A stretch of DNA of 64,000 bases from Pyxicephalus adspersus (lineage: Eukaryota; Chordata; Amphibia; Anura; Pyxicephalidae): assembly GCF_032062135.1 (NCBI RefSeq), contig NC_092869.1, positions 49,132,704 through 49,196,703 on the forward strand. The letters run 5' to 3'. Made by a program: the position numbers and the translations under genes. Within the stretch, counting starts at the first letter, position 1; every line of letters starts with the position of its first letter. The notes below the pieces were generated by a model. That model was not told where the DNA came from and ran no database searches. It worked only from the letters and a program-made list of their open reading frames with translations. Positions 41,804-52,894 of this stretch are shown in pieces.

Positions 41804-44771
41804 TAGGGATGAGCGAGAAGGCCTCTGACAGTCTCACCAAAATTTCCTCGAACTTCCGGTGGGTCCGCCAAATTTCGGCAATCGATTTCGCCAATTCTAT
41901 TAAACTGAAATAGACCAGAAAACCACCTTCCTTCGAGGACCCCACCGCAGCCACAAAGCTCAACCTAACCAAATCCCTACCATCACCCAAACTTTCTCTA
42001 CTCTCCCCGTCCTGCCGTAGAATGATCCTACCCTTCCGTTTCCCCCCCACTTTTCACTCCTCCTCCCCCTCCCTCAACTACGTCAATTTTCAAAAAGGAA
42101 AGGCGATTGACATTTTCCGGCGACAGTCGTGATTGGTTTTTTGATGCTGGATGCCGGGCACGAAAGAAGCTTGATGGCATACTGTGCCAACTGCGGGCGG
42201 ATTTCAAGCCTATGGACCCAAAAAGTAATGGCTGTCAGGACCGGCATCCTCCTCATAACTGCTGTCGTCAATACCACCACCAGCAGCCAGAAAAAAGCCA
42301 ACGTAACGTGCACCATGCGCTTCATGCGTTCTCGATGGTTATGCCCCCGCACTTCACTTGTTTGAGGTGGCCACATCAAGTTTCTCCAGGCATCCAGAAA
42401 ATCCCCCCTGCCTTCACCTAGACTTTTGGATGTGTGCGGCCTGCTGCCACTACTGCTGCTGCTGCCGCTACAGGAGGATACGGTGGAGGTGGTGTCTGCT
42501 TGAGCTCCCTTTATGGAATGTGGTGCGCGGAACTCCTCACACAGCCAGTTGCATAGTATTCTGCTCAAGCGGGTCACCTTTTCTTTCTCTTTCGCCGGGT
42601 TGGGTAGAAACTGTGGCATTTTGGCTTTGTAGCAGTGATCCAGAAGGGTGGCCAGCCATTAATCATCCCGGTTTTTGATGCCGCAAATGTGGGGGTCCCT
42701 CCATAGGCATCGAAACATGTGGACACACATATGAAAGAGGGGTTCACCGGGCTCATCCTCCTCCTGTCCCTCAGTAGGCACCAAAACATCTTCCTCCTTA
42801 TCACCCACCTCCTCCTCTTCAAGCTGCAGCAGTTCCTGTTTTTCCATCGCCTGCACAATGCCTGGAGTGTGACAGCACAAATGCAGGTTGGACGGGTCCT
42901 GTCCAGCAGCCCCAACATGGTCCTCCTCATCATCATCATTATCATCACCCCCATTTCTTACCCTCCTCTCCCATCGACAATTTCCACCAGGCCACACAGG
43001 GTATTATCAAGCAGAAAGATGATGGGTATGACATCGTTCCAGCCTGACCTCTCCCGACTCACAACGTTTGTGGCCTGCTCAAAGGGGGCCAGTACCTTGC
43101 ACAGTGTCTCCATCTGCAGCTACTGGTCACTGGTAAAATAGCTCAGTTGTGTGGCTGTACCAAGGGACCCGCTGCCTCCATGCACCAAGCTGACCAAGTA
43201 ATGGCGGATGGCTAGCTTTTGCTCACACAGACGCTGGAGCATGTGCAAGGTGGAGTTCCATCTAGTTACAGTGTCACAAATGAGTCCTTGCGGTGGAAGC
43301 CTTTGTTGGCGCTAGATCTTTCTACGCACCGCGGCGGCAGTAGTGGATCGACGGACATGGCTGCAGATGGAGCGAGTCTGTCTCAGAAAGTCCTGCAGTC
43401 CTGGGAACTTCTGCACCACCAGGTTAAGTACGTGCGCAAAGCAGGGCACATGTGTTATGCAGCCCATGCGCAGCTGGGCCACAAGGTTGGCCCTGTTGTC
43501 GCACACTACGTTGCCTGTTGTGAGCCAGGAGGGCATCAGCCAAGCCTCAACCTCTCTGTGCAAAGCAGACAAGAGTTCTCTGGCGGCGTGACTTTTCTCT
43601 CCCAAGGACACCGGTTTCAGCATGCATGTGCTTACGGGAGCCCACGGTGGGCCTACTTAACCACAGTGTCCTCCTCTGCTGGCCTTTCAGGAGGAGTGAC
43701 GTAAGGAGAGGGTTTGCTGGTAGAACCTGCGGCCAGAAGTTGATACTTCCTCAAGGCTAGAAGTCTGGCTGGCACCAACCTCCTGAGACGTAGTAGCAAT
43801 GACAGTTGGAGGTGGAGAAGGAGTCAATGGAGGTGGAAGAAGAGACGATGACGTGGTTGCACCTCCTTCAAGAGAAAGCAAGTACTGCTCCGACTTTGGT
43901 TTGTGGTTCTTGTGCATGTGGGAAAGCAGGGATGTTGTACCCAAATGTGATCCGGCCTGTCTTTGCTCCAGTCAGCTGTGCTGGTGGCTGCTGCTGCAGA
44001 AGAAGAGCCTGCTGCACTTGGGGCCCCTGAGACCCAGTCCACAATACTCTCCACATGGCATGGGTATGATTGTAGTCTGCCCTTTCAATAAATCTACCAG
44101 CGTACTGGTACTCCGCACACATCTCAGACCTGTTTGACAACTTGTGCTGCTGCCTCCAACAGTTTGCTGCTGCTGCTGTCCTACAAAGGCGGACTCTCGG
44201 GGAGTATGACCCCAGCCAGATGCAGCAGGTCCCCCAACGCCACGCTTTCCCCTACGTCATCCTTTACTTATTCAGGCAAAAATGCACCTGTACCAAAGAG
44301 TCTTCTTTGATAAAAAGCAAGTGGTATCAGAATGAAATATCTTTATTTTTTGGACAGAAATGTTTCTGCCTTTTTTGCTAGATAGCAAGAGGTAACATCA
44401 AAAACTGCACAATCTGTATATTTCAAGATATACAGAAGGCTCCTAACCTGTCCCTGTCACAATGCACGTCTGTCCCTGCTCCATTCTCTGACACAGAACA
44501 CAAAATGGAGTGACTAACCCCTCCCCCATTCCCTGTATATATGCTCGTGCTCAGATCTCTCCTGATTGGTCTGCTGGGCCTTGCTGTGCATCCTATGAGA
44601 AAATGATTTTCTCCCAGCCGCGATTCTTGCCGGAAATATTCCCTGTTCCGCCCCCTTGCTTTTTCCAACCTCATGGCAAATCACAAGGCCGTTCTCAGTA
44701 AATGTTCAGTAAGCGTGAAAGGCCGGATTCGCCACGAGATCGAACTTACAAATCTCGCCCGCTCATCCCTA
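41804..44771 (-). mobile_element. hAT-superfamily DNA transposon, nearly full length, decayed
   Basis: The termini TAGGGATGAGCGAGAAGG (left) and, reversed, TAGGGATGAGCGGGCGAG (right) are inverted repeats. The flanking 8-bp duplications CATACCAT and CACACCAT fit hAT insertion. The 2968-bp element carries a minus-strand transposase pseudogene (42083-44140). The right-terminal 100 bp resembles the MITEs at 7321 and 31492. Subterminal sequence on the left is C/T-rich. The element must now be immobile unless helped in trans, because its reading frame is broken. Confidence 0.9.
42083..44140 (-). pseudogene. hAT transposase pseudogene (BED finger type)
   Basis: Read on the minus strand, the order is: a Ser/Ala-rich N-terminus (SIVDWVSGAPSAAGSSSAAA, about 44050); the C-terminal half of a BED zinc finger (GTTSLLSHMHKNHK, 43944); the hAT core block (CDNRANLVAQL and HVPCFAHVLNLVVQ, within 43623-43312); KVLAPFEQATNVVSRERSGW then NDVIPII (about 43100-43030); an acidic stretch (42997-42659); LATLLDHCYKAK (about 42655), where DPR of the usual LLDPRFK motif has become DHC; and the dimerisation region QLAQYAIKLLSCPASS (about 42190). 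The blocks lie in different frames. From 42997 to 42083 one frame holds with a single stop at 42659-42661, and 43944-43312 share another frame with a stop between. It is therefore a dead copy. Plus-strand ORFs here are shadows. Confidence 0.88.
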
Positions 44772-44779
44772 CACACCAT
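44772..44779. repeat. Target-site duplication of hAT element, right
   Basis: CACACCAT follows the right terminus and pairs with CATACCAT at 41796-41803. Confidence 0.8.
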
Positions 44780-47145
44780 GGGGGGAAGCCGTCTGTACTG
44801 AAGCAATGGTTACCGATATCGATGCAGGAAGAAGCACAGAAAGTTATCGTTTCATGAGACTTCTGGCAGGATCAAGTGTTTTGTGGACTTATTGATGATG
44901 GTGCACAGGGTCAGACAGACCATAGGAAGTGAGAAAGAGGCCCACCAGAACCAGCAGAGACCAAGGGCCCACTACAATAAAAATTGGAGGCATCTTTCGG
45001 ACCCACCAGAGATTTTTTGGGGTCTTCATGTGGGCCAGTCCAACCCTAATGGTAAACTCAACAGAGCAAGAGAAAGTCCATAAGACCCGTACATTGTTAG
45101 GTTTTTATATCCTTCCGTTTTTTTCACCATAGACTTGAGACAATATGACCGGTTCCTCTCCAGCTTCCAGCTGCTGCAGAATGACAGTTTATTCTGGCAG
45201 TACATACCAGACAACCCTGGCCTTAGATAATGGAAGTCACCTATAGGAACTGGAAAAGTGGGCGTTCCTCAGAGCACCCAATCAGATATTTTGATTACTC
45301 CTGTCTTTCCGAAAAAGTGATATCTCAAAGCTGATTGGCAACTGTGCTCTGCGCCTCCATTTTTTTGTCCAACCTGTTTTCCTTGGAAAGAGTTTGTTTT
45401 GGAAGACAGATCCTCAAATTATATTATTCCAGTGTTTGTGGGAAGGAAGAGAATATGTAACCCAAGAAGATGCATTTCTAAGAAATATGGATTTTACGCT
45501 GCGACTGCACCGGGGAAATCGATGCAGGAAAAGGTCGACCACAAAGTATAAACCAGAGGGCCCCAACCAGCACGGTAAACAACAATTACAACTTGGCGGA
45601 CAGGAAAAGATTCTTTAAAGGAAACCCATGTGGGGAAGGAGTTTATAGTATGTTGATTTTTCAATCTTTTTCATTAAAACAAAAACTTGCTGATCCTGCC
45701 ATGAAGGTCTTTGTTTAGGCACTTCCTGGAATGAGTTGCTATCCCAATGGTATTCAATACACAGGTATGCTCCAATGTTGTCACCAACCCAACCTGAGAG
45801 TCTGCTGGATTCCATTGTGGAAAGGGCTGCAAACAGACTGAACAAACCAATTTAGAGATTTCCCATGCAGTATATTTTCATGCCACTAGGTGTCCTCAGT
45901 CTGATGGCCAGAATTCATCACCATCTTCCTCTGAGCCCAGGTCTGTCTCACCCAGCCTGTGATTGGACAGTCAAAGGAAAAGCAAAATATTGATGAACTT
46001 AGCTTTGTCTTCCTTTACAATTTCCTCCTATCATCATGCTTCCAAGAAATGATTGGCTGATACCAAGTCAATTTCAGGCACTTACTTTGCTAGAAAAATT
46101 TTCAATGGTGTAATAATGGTTACGGAGCTGAATTTATGTGTGGCTTTTATATTGGATTTAAATACAGACAATAAGGAGCATGCCGATAGGAGGAGGAATG
46201 GGTGAATGATGATTTTATCAGTCTGCTTCTTCTCCTTTATTTGAACAATCACGGGCAGAGGGAGGGGCCAGACCTGTAAGAGTTACCTAACTGTAGCAGA
46301 CAAACAATCAGGTCTCCTTCCCTGCCAAAAGAGCTGTATAAAATTCTGAATAGGATTGACTTTCTTCTATGGATTTATCTGTGTATTTAGCGCCAGAGTT
46401 TTCCTTTAACCTCTGATGCTGAAAAAAAAGTTTGCCGTCTGATTTAGGACTGATGTCATGGAATGTTTATGCAGCTGCATTCAAGAACTCAGTAATCTCA
46501 AAGCGTTTGCGATACCCACTATGGGCATATTTCACGCTGCGCTTGTCCTAACACTTCTCTTTTTATTTTTGGCATGAAATGGCTCAGTGGTCAGGAAAAG
46601 CTTTTGTTCTGATTTAATAAAGGTGTCAGATGTGTGACCCCAGCCAGTAAGGAGTTTTTACTACCTTACGGATCAGAATCAGAGGAACTGCTGCCCGTTT
46701 AAAACGTTTTTTGTCATTTTAAATAGGAGCTGCTAATGGGATGAGGACTCTGCGGGGAGCCAACTCAATTTCCTTCCCAAAGAAAAAAATAGTTAAAGCC
46801 AGATCTGGGGTAATTGTGCTGTACATGTACACAGCATAACGCTCCCCCCCTTCCTGATTGCTGGCAATATTTATCAGTGTGCACCTTTTAACTTAATTTG
46901 TTAAAGCTTATAATAATGGAAGAGTTTGGTTTTATAGAGCCCGCACTCCAAAAATGTGCCCGGATATGTTTATGGAACACAAAATTTAAAGGTCCACTCC
47001 AAATCTAAGGAAGTGAACATGTAGGTGAAAATTTGGGTTATATTTACGTTGATTCTGACTTCACACCATGGTGTCATTTAGGAGGCAGAACAGGGGAAAT
47101 CCCACAAAAAGACACCCCAGCGTTTCCTTGGACCTTGGAGGAACC
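44780..47145. other. Unique stretch, no gene seen
   Basis: Chance ORFs of up to 76 codons. The part at about 46380-46930 is repeat-free with balanced composition and could be conserved non-coding sequence, though no decisive motif cluster is seen. Confidence 0.45.
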
Positions 47146-47149
47146 CTAA

Positions 47150-47285
47150 ACCAATTTACAGGTCTCCTATTGTGTGCTATTTCCCCCTCCTCTCACATTG
47201 TGTCTGTATCTGTCATTTGCAACCCTTATTTATTGTACAGCGCTGTGTAATATGTTGGAGCTATATAAATACTGTTTATTAATAA
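47150..47285 (+). mobile_element. LINE tail
   Basis: CTCCTATTGTGTGCTATTTC, GTGTCTGTATCTGTCATTTG and TATTTATTGTACAGCGCTGT, then TATGTTGGAGCTATATAAAT, match the 3' UTR of the LINE at 13690-14165. Coding sequence is absent. Confidence 0.8.
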
Positions 47286-47399
47286 GAAGGGTCCATTTTT
47301 GGGGCCAATGGGAAAAAAGCCTCTAAAAGTGGTGGCCAGGGGAAAGAATACTTCCTACAGAGATGGCTAGAAAACATTTTCATATTCATCTCATTAGAT

Positions 47400-47650
47400 C
47401 AGTGTTTCCTGACCTTTATAACATGAAATAACTTCCAGGTCCTCAGGAACCCCTCCTATAGTTATTATACCCACAGATCACAGTATATTGATGTGGGGGT
47501 CAGTGGGAAGAATTCCTCTTACATTGCTGGTCAGTGGGAAGAATGTCACCCTTACAAAAACATCATTGGTGTGACTTATACTGACCTGAGAGGTGCAAAC
47601 TGCTCATTGCCCCAGGAACCCCTAGCGCCCCCCAGAACGCGCTCCAGTAA
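47400..47650. mobile_element. hAT-like MITE, right end lost
   Basis: The left end CAGTGTTTCCTGACCTTTAT fits the terminus of the element at 18597-18877 in reverse orientation. GATCACAGTATATTGATGTG, GTCAGTGGGAAGAATTCCTC and CTGACCTGAGAGGTGCAAAC are shared internal blocks. The far end does not show the expected terminal repeat. Confidence 0.7.
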
Positions 47651-47783
47651 CAAGAGTGTATTTTCATTGCTTTGCATCCATAGGACTTTACCAGGAATGG
47701 TGTTCACATAATTCTGTGCCTCTGTGGGCAGGAGATGGGGGTAAGTATATTTGTACCTTTCTCCTACACATCTACATAGGGCA

Positions 47784-47893
47784 GGTGATGTATGGAGGGG
47801 AGCGGGTGATGTATGGAGGGGAGCGGGTGATGTATGGAGGGGTGCGGGTCATGTATGGAGGGGTGCGGGTCATGTATGGAGGGGAGCGGGTTA
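47784..47893. repeat. 21-bp minisatellite, G-rich orientation
   Basis: About five units of GTGATGTATGGAGGGGAGCG-G with GGGTCATG variants. The unit is the reverse complement of that in the large array at 51280-52695. Confidence 0.9.
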
Positions 47894-48220
47894 ATTTGAA
47901 ATAAGGATAACTTGATAAATATTTGATGGTTGACAGTCTTATTATATTTTATTTGGGTTATGGATATGTAAAATATATTTTTGATGTGTAATTGAGTACC
48001 TCATGGATAAAATTATGTTTTTTTGGTCTATGTATGTATATGTATACATGCTACATACATGTCTGCAATTGAACACACACACACACACATATGTATAGAC
48101 ATTTCATAGTAATACATTGTAGGTGGATTTTGTGGTTCTGTGACATGTTCCTCCCGTGTATATTCTCTCCGCCACCCTCCTTGCCTCCCAGCTGTCCATT
48201 TGAAGAACTAAGGTTTCAGG
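47894..48220. other. AT-rich stretch with AC microsatellite
   Basis: An (AC)n run at 48074-48089 and TATGTATA-rich sequence at 48030-48065. No gene is seen. Confidence 0.6.
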
Positions 48221-48225
48221 TTTAA

Positions 48226-48763
48226 CCTCCTGGCCGATTCATTTCAGTCTGAAGTTATATGTCTAAAAGCGGTACATTGTCTTTCATGAAAATGTATTTT
48301 ACAATATAATAGTATGAGTATGTCATGTCAAAAAAATAAATTAAATATACTTAAAAATAAATAAATTTAATAATAAACTTTGCCATAATTTTGTGTTTCA
48401 ACCTTTATTATACTCTTATATTGTAAAATACATTTTCATGAAAGACAATGTACTGCTTTCCAGTGTATTGCACAAAAATACCGTATTGAATGCAATACAA
48501 AATAATTTTAAATTCCCGCCGTGCCCCTAGCGATGGCCGCAAGCAGCGATGTCACCGGGAACATCTGGGAAACGTCAGCGCACTGGCCGGGGACAGATTA
48601 AGGAAGAGGACGCGGCCCGAGGATGGCAGGACCCGGGAGGAAGCCGATGGGACCAGGTAAGTCTTTTTTAAAAACATTTTTAGCTACCCCTGTGGCTCGG
48701 GGTTACCACTTTCAGCTGTTGTTTTTTTTTTACCCCGAGCCATACTCGAGCTTACTGCTCAGG
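48226..48763. mobile_element. piggyBac-like MITE with TTAA flanks and internal inverted arms
   Basis: TTAA occurs just outside both ends (48222-48225 and 48764-48767), and the element begins CCTCCTGGCC and ends GCTCAGG, fitting the TTAA-CCY...RGG-TTAA pattern of piggyBac elements. Inside, 48269-48318 and 48411-48457 form a nearly perfect inverted pair (GCGGTACATTGTCTTTCATG on the left). A GC-rich middle is followed by CTCGGGGTTACCACTTTCAG. There is no transposase. A related copy lies at 55147-55731 on the opposite strand and a fragment at 51060-51130. Confidence 0.75.
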
Positions 48764-48844
48764 TTAATGTAAGTTATTAAATAGTTTAAATTGTGTATGA
48801 GAATTGATATGTTTGTATTGGGCCATGTCATCACTGTATGTAAT

Positions 48845-49010
48845 GTTTTTAAGTATAGTTCTCCTCCTGAAGAAGTGGATGCGATCCATGAAACGCGTGG
48901 AGGATAGCATGTCTCGGTTAGTTGCATGCTAAATGAAGCATGTATGTTTGTTGGTATGCATGTTAGTACTTTTGTGTTGTTTTTAAAATAAAATGCTTTT
49001 ATAAGATTAT
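48845..49010 (+). repeat. Structured GAAGAAG...GAAACGCGT motif unit, copy d
   Basis: TCCTCCTGAAGAAGTGGAT, then GCGATCCATGAAACGCGTGG, then AGGATAG. Arms TCCTCC/GGAGGA and TGGAT/ATCCA can pair around the conserved core. About 90 bp downstream lies an AATAAAATGC polyadenylation-like string. This is the best-folded copy. Confidence 0.65.
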
Positions 49011-51055
49011 TTGGTCATATTTATTAAATTAAATGTATTAAGTTATAAGGTTAAAAAGTTCTTTTGGAAAGAGAAATGTTGAACGTTTGGTGCCTTAAAA
49101 GTCCCAAATGTATTTTTTGAAGTATTACATTCACACATCTATATATACATTCACACATATATACATATTCTCCCAATTATTCTTCTTTGTCTATGGAGAG
49201 CCCATGGTGATCATTCTGCACTGAAAACATTTCTAATTGCTGAAATCAGCCGGAACAGCTGGGGAATTTTGTTGTTTTAGCTTCCAATATCTTCTAATCT
49301 TTCATTTTCTCCACACATAACGCTGAGATTGTATTATTATCAGGTGGAGAGACATTCTTCATTGTCTCTGGATGATCTGAAGAAGATGTCAGCGGTGTCC
49401 TGCTGATCAAGCCGTGACCTTTTGTCCCAAGCGAGGTCAGACGATAATAAAATATTGAAGAATTCTCTCTAAAGCTAACATCATAGATCTTCCTAAAGAG
49501 GGCCTGTGGGGTTCCTGGCACAAATTACCCCCCTGCTGCAACCACTTGTGCTACAAAGTTACAATGTTGAATTTGGGGGTTAGAAGACTGAGGAAATAGT
49601 TTTTCTTGCTGCAGCTGACTGATGACTTCATCATGGCAAATCGGATGAGTAAAATCTTAATATCGGGTCTACATGCCCCAAAGCTTACCGACACTCAGCA
49701 GGTCAGCGTGTGTGGCCAAGTTTTACTTTTAGAAGAATAAAATGCTCTTATAACTTCAGCTTCACCTATGAATCATTTAACCAGACACCCAAGGGTCTCT
49801 AACATCTGGAGTTCCCCTTTAAGCCCCATCAAGCTCAGGGAGGGCTGAGTGCTCCATGAGGGTGCCATGCGAAAGCTTCTCTCACAGGTGGTCTGAATTT
49901 TGGTCCAGCAAAGATTTCATATTTCATAAGCGGAGTTCTGTCCTTTGCCTCCATTATTGACTCCACATGGAGGGCCAGGAAATTGACTCTTTCTGGGAAC
50001 AGTTTGCAGAAATATGCAGCCTGTTTGTGGCGGGTACATTAAGGGGCGGCCCCACCATTTCCAGTAATGAACCTTCTCCAGATGTTCCTAGCAGGCCACA
50101 TCCAGCATGTAGCGGAAAGGTGGATGTGACAGGGCGGATTAGCGCTCCGAGAGAGGGCCGATCGGATTGCAGAGAGTGACAGTTCCGCTTCTCCTGATAA
50201 CACCAGCGGTTCATGTGGCCCCGTGGCTCCTCAGAGACATTGGCACTCCTGGAGGCATTTACAATACATTAACTGTAACCTTATTATGGGCGGAATAGAT
50301 TTTATTTAAAGTGGACCTGTCACCTGTCAAAGTGAAACTGAAGGTTTGGGGAAATCTGTAAAGTCCACCAGAACCAAAGTTTCTTTTAAAGCTGAACCTA
50401 AAAAAACAGGATATAAATCTACATTGCACCAAATGCCCCAGCAAACCCAGATATTACCTTGTACAGGTAGCCGGTGCCAACATTACACAGAGGCTGGGCA
50501 GACATTTTTTAAAACTTTATTTTACTTTTTTGCATCCAACCATTTCTTCCTGTATCAGAGCTGGCCAATCAGGAAAGAATTTATAATCCCAACTGGAAAC
50601 CTAATAAAGGGTATTCACCCCCCAAAAGCATCGACCTGCACCTGTGAGCTCACATTTTTATGATATCATGCAGGATCGTAGGTGGATGCAGGACCACTAT
50701 CAGAAATTTCTGGGCCCCATACTAAATACATTTACTAAGTCCCCATCCGACATGTCTAAATGTTCCAGCATTGCAAAGGTCAAGCTCTTTTGATTGGAGC
50801 CTATTACCCTTTTTCACCCGGCGTCCCGGGGTGGATACACCAAGATATCAATTAAATCTGGCAGACGGGGTAATCTGGAAGCTGTAGCCTCTTGTGCCTC
50901 CTGCACATATGTAGTCCCTGCGGGGTGCATGCATTTAGCTGTGACTACAATGGGGCTCAGCTGTGTCAGGTAGATGTAGTCACTGCCAAAATTCCATGTC
51001 TCTATAAAGAATATGATCAATTGTTCCGGATAGATGAAAGCTTAAAGAAACAGGA
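49011..51055. other. Unique stretch, no gene seen
   Basis: A MITE-type end TTTAAAGTGGACCTGTCACC lies at 50307-50326. Overlapping ORFs at 49954-50214 and 50346-50663 (up to 105 codons) have no recognised domain. Confidence 0.45.
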
Positions 51056-51059
51056 AAAA

Positions 51060-51270
51060 TCTATGGCTAACCCCGAGTCACACTCAGGGCTGAATTGAGG
51101 GCTTACCTGGTCCCCACGAGCCCGCGGCATCCTCCAGCGATGCCAGCCCAGCATCTATGTCCACTTGGTGATGCCAGCATTGGCGTCCCGTTGGCAATGC
51201 CCTGTATCTGCGTCCCATGGCCTCGCATCCCGGTGTGTGAACCGGGTTACCCGCTCCGGGTTACCCGCTT
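51060..51270. mobile_element. piggyBac-like MITE fragment leading into minisatellite
   Basis: ATGGCTAACCCCGAGTCACA and CTCAGGG...GGCTTACCTGGTCCCC match the 55182-55245 part of the copy at 55147-55731 (GTAACCCCGAGTCACACTGG, GCGCTTACCTGATCC). The GC-rich stretch to 51270 ends with repeated GGGTTACCCGCT and then the 21-bp array. The far end of the element is not seen. Confidence 0.5.
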
Positions 51271-51279
51271 CCCTCCATA

Positions 51280-52695
51280 CATCACCCGCTCCACTCCATA
51301 CAACACCCGCTCCCCTCTATACATATCACCCGCTCCCCTCCATACATATCACCCGCTCCCCTCCATACATCACCCGCCCCCTTCCATAGATCACCCGCCC
51401 CCCTCCATACATCATACATCATACATCACCCGCTCTCCTCCATACATCATCCGCCCCCCTCCATACATCATACATCACCCGCTCCCCTCCATACATCACC
51501 CGCTCCCCTCCATACAACACCCGCTCCCCTCTATACATCATACATATCACGCGCTCCCCTCCATACATCACCCGCTCCCCTCCATACATCATACATATCA
51601 CGCGCTCCCCTCATACATCACCCGCTCCCCTCCATACAACACCCGCTCCCCTCTATACATCATACATCACCCGCTCCCCTCCATACATCATACATATCAC
51701 GCGCTCCCCTCCATACATCAAGTGCTCCCCTCCATACATATCACCCGCTCCCCTCCATACATCACCCGCTCCTCTCCATACATATCACCCGCTCCCCTCC
51801 ATACATCACCCGCTCCCCTCCATACAACACCCGCTCCCCTCCATACATATCACCCGCCCCCCTCCATACATATCACCCGCTCCCCTCCATACATCATACA
51901 TCACCAGCTCCCCTCCATACAACACCCGCTCCCCTCCATACATCATACATCACCCGCTCCCCTCCATACATCATACATCATCCGCCCCCCTCCATACATA
52001 TCACCCGCTCCCCTCCATACATATCACCCGCTCCCCTCCATACAACACCGGCTCCCCTCCATACATCACCCGCTCCCCTCCATACATATCACCCGCTCCC
52101 TTCCATACATCATACATCACCCGCTCCCCTCTATACATATCACCCGCTCCCTTCCATACATCATACATCACCCGCTATACATATCACCCGCTCCCTTCCA
52201 TACATCATACATCACCCGCTCCCCTCTATACATATCACCTGCTCCCCTCCATACATCACCTGCCCCCCTCCATACATCATACATCACCCGCTCCTCTCCA
52301 TACATATCACCCACTCCCCTCCATACATCACCCGCTCCCCTCCATACATCACCTGCCCCCCTCCATACATCATACATCACCTGCTCCCCTCCATACATCA
52401 CCCGCTCCTCTCCATACATATCACCCACTCCCCTCCATACATCACCCGCTAACCTCCATACATCACCCGCTCCCCTCCATACAACACCCGCTCCCCTCCA
52501 TATATCACCTGCCCCCCTCCATACATCATACATCACCTGCTCCCCTCCATACATCACCCGCTCCTCTCCATACATATCACCCACTCCCCTCCATACAACA
52601 CCCGCTCCCCTCCATACAACACCCGCTCCCCTCCATACATCACCACCTCCCCTCCATACATATTACCCGCTCCCCTCCATACATCACCCGCTCCA
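51280..52695. repeat. Large 21-bp minisatellite, C-rich orientation
   Basis: About 1.4 kb of CCGCTCCCCTCCATACATCA-C units. Variants of 23 bp carry CATACATATCACC, and others carry an added ATCATAC giving 28 bp. The unit has no stop codon in several frames, so a 539-codon plus-strand ORF (51095-52714) and a 138-codon minus ORF arise artificially. Shifts by units of 23 or 28 bp change the frame, which argues against protein selection. Confidence 0.95.
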
Positions 52696-52699
52696 AATG

Positions 52700-52890
52700 G
52701 ATGTGTATATATGAGTGAATGTATGTAAATATTTGAATGTATGTATCTAAATATATATGTGAATGTATGTATATGTGTGAATGTATGTATGTAAATATAT
52801 ATGTGAAAGTATGTATATGTGTGAATGTATGTATATATGTGTGAATGTATGTATCTAAATATATATGTGAATGTATGTATATATGTGATC
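52700..52890. repeat. TGTATG/TATATG-rich microsatellite-like tract
   Basis: Interspersed GTGAATGTATGTATATGTG and ATGTATGTATCTAAATATAT phrases continue directly from the minisatellite. The His/Tyr-rich minus-strand ORF across it is an artefact. Confidence 0.85.
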
Positions 52891-52894
52891 TGCA

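Noticed and set aside
42719..42997. Possible acidic protein gene on the minus strand
   Set aside because: The acidic stretch lies in frame within the hAT transposase pseudogene and is the variable insert between conserved blocks.
42107..43704. Plus-strand ORFs of up to 161 codons
   Set aside because: Antisense shadows of the minus-strand hAT transposase pseudogene.
52168..52584. A 138-codon minus-strand ORF rich in Gly, Val, Trp and Arg
   Set aside because: Reverse-strand translation of the same minisatellite.
51095..52714. A 539-codon plus-strand ORF, the longest in the window
   Set aside because: It is almost entirely the 21-bp minisatellite. Units of 21, 23 and 28 bp shift the frame without creating stops, so openness reflects unit composition rather than coding selection.
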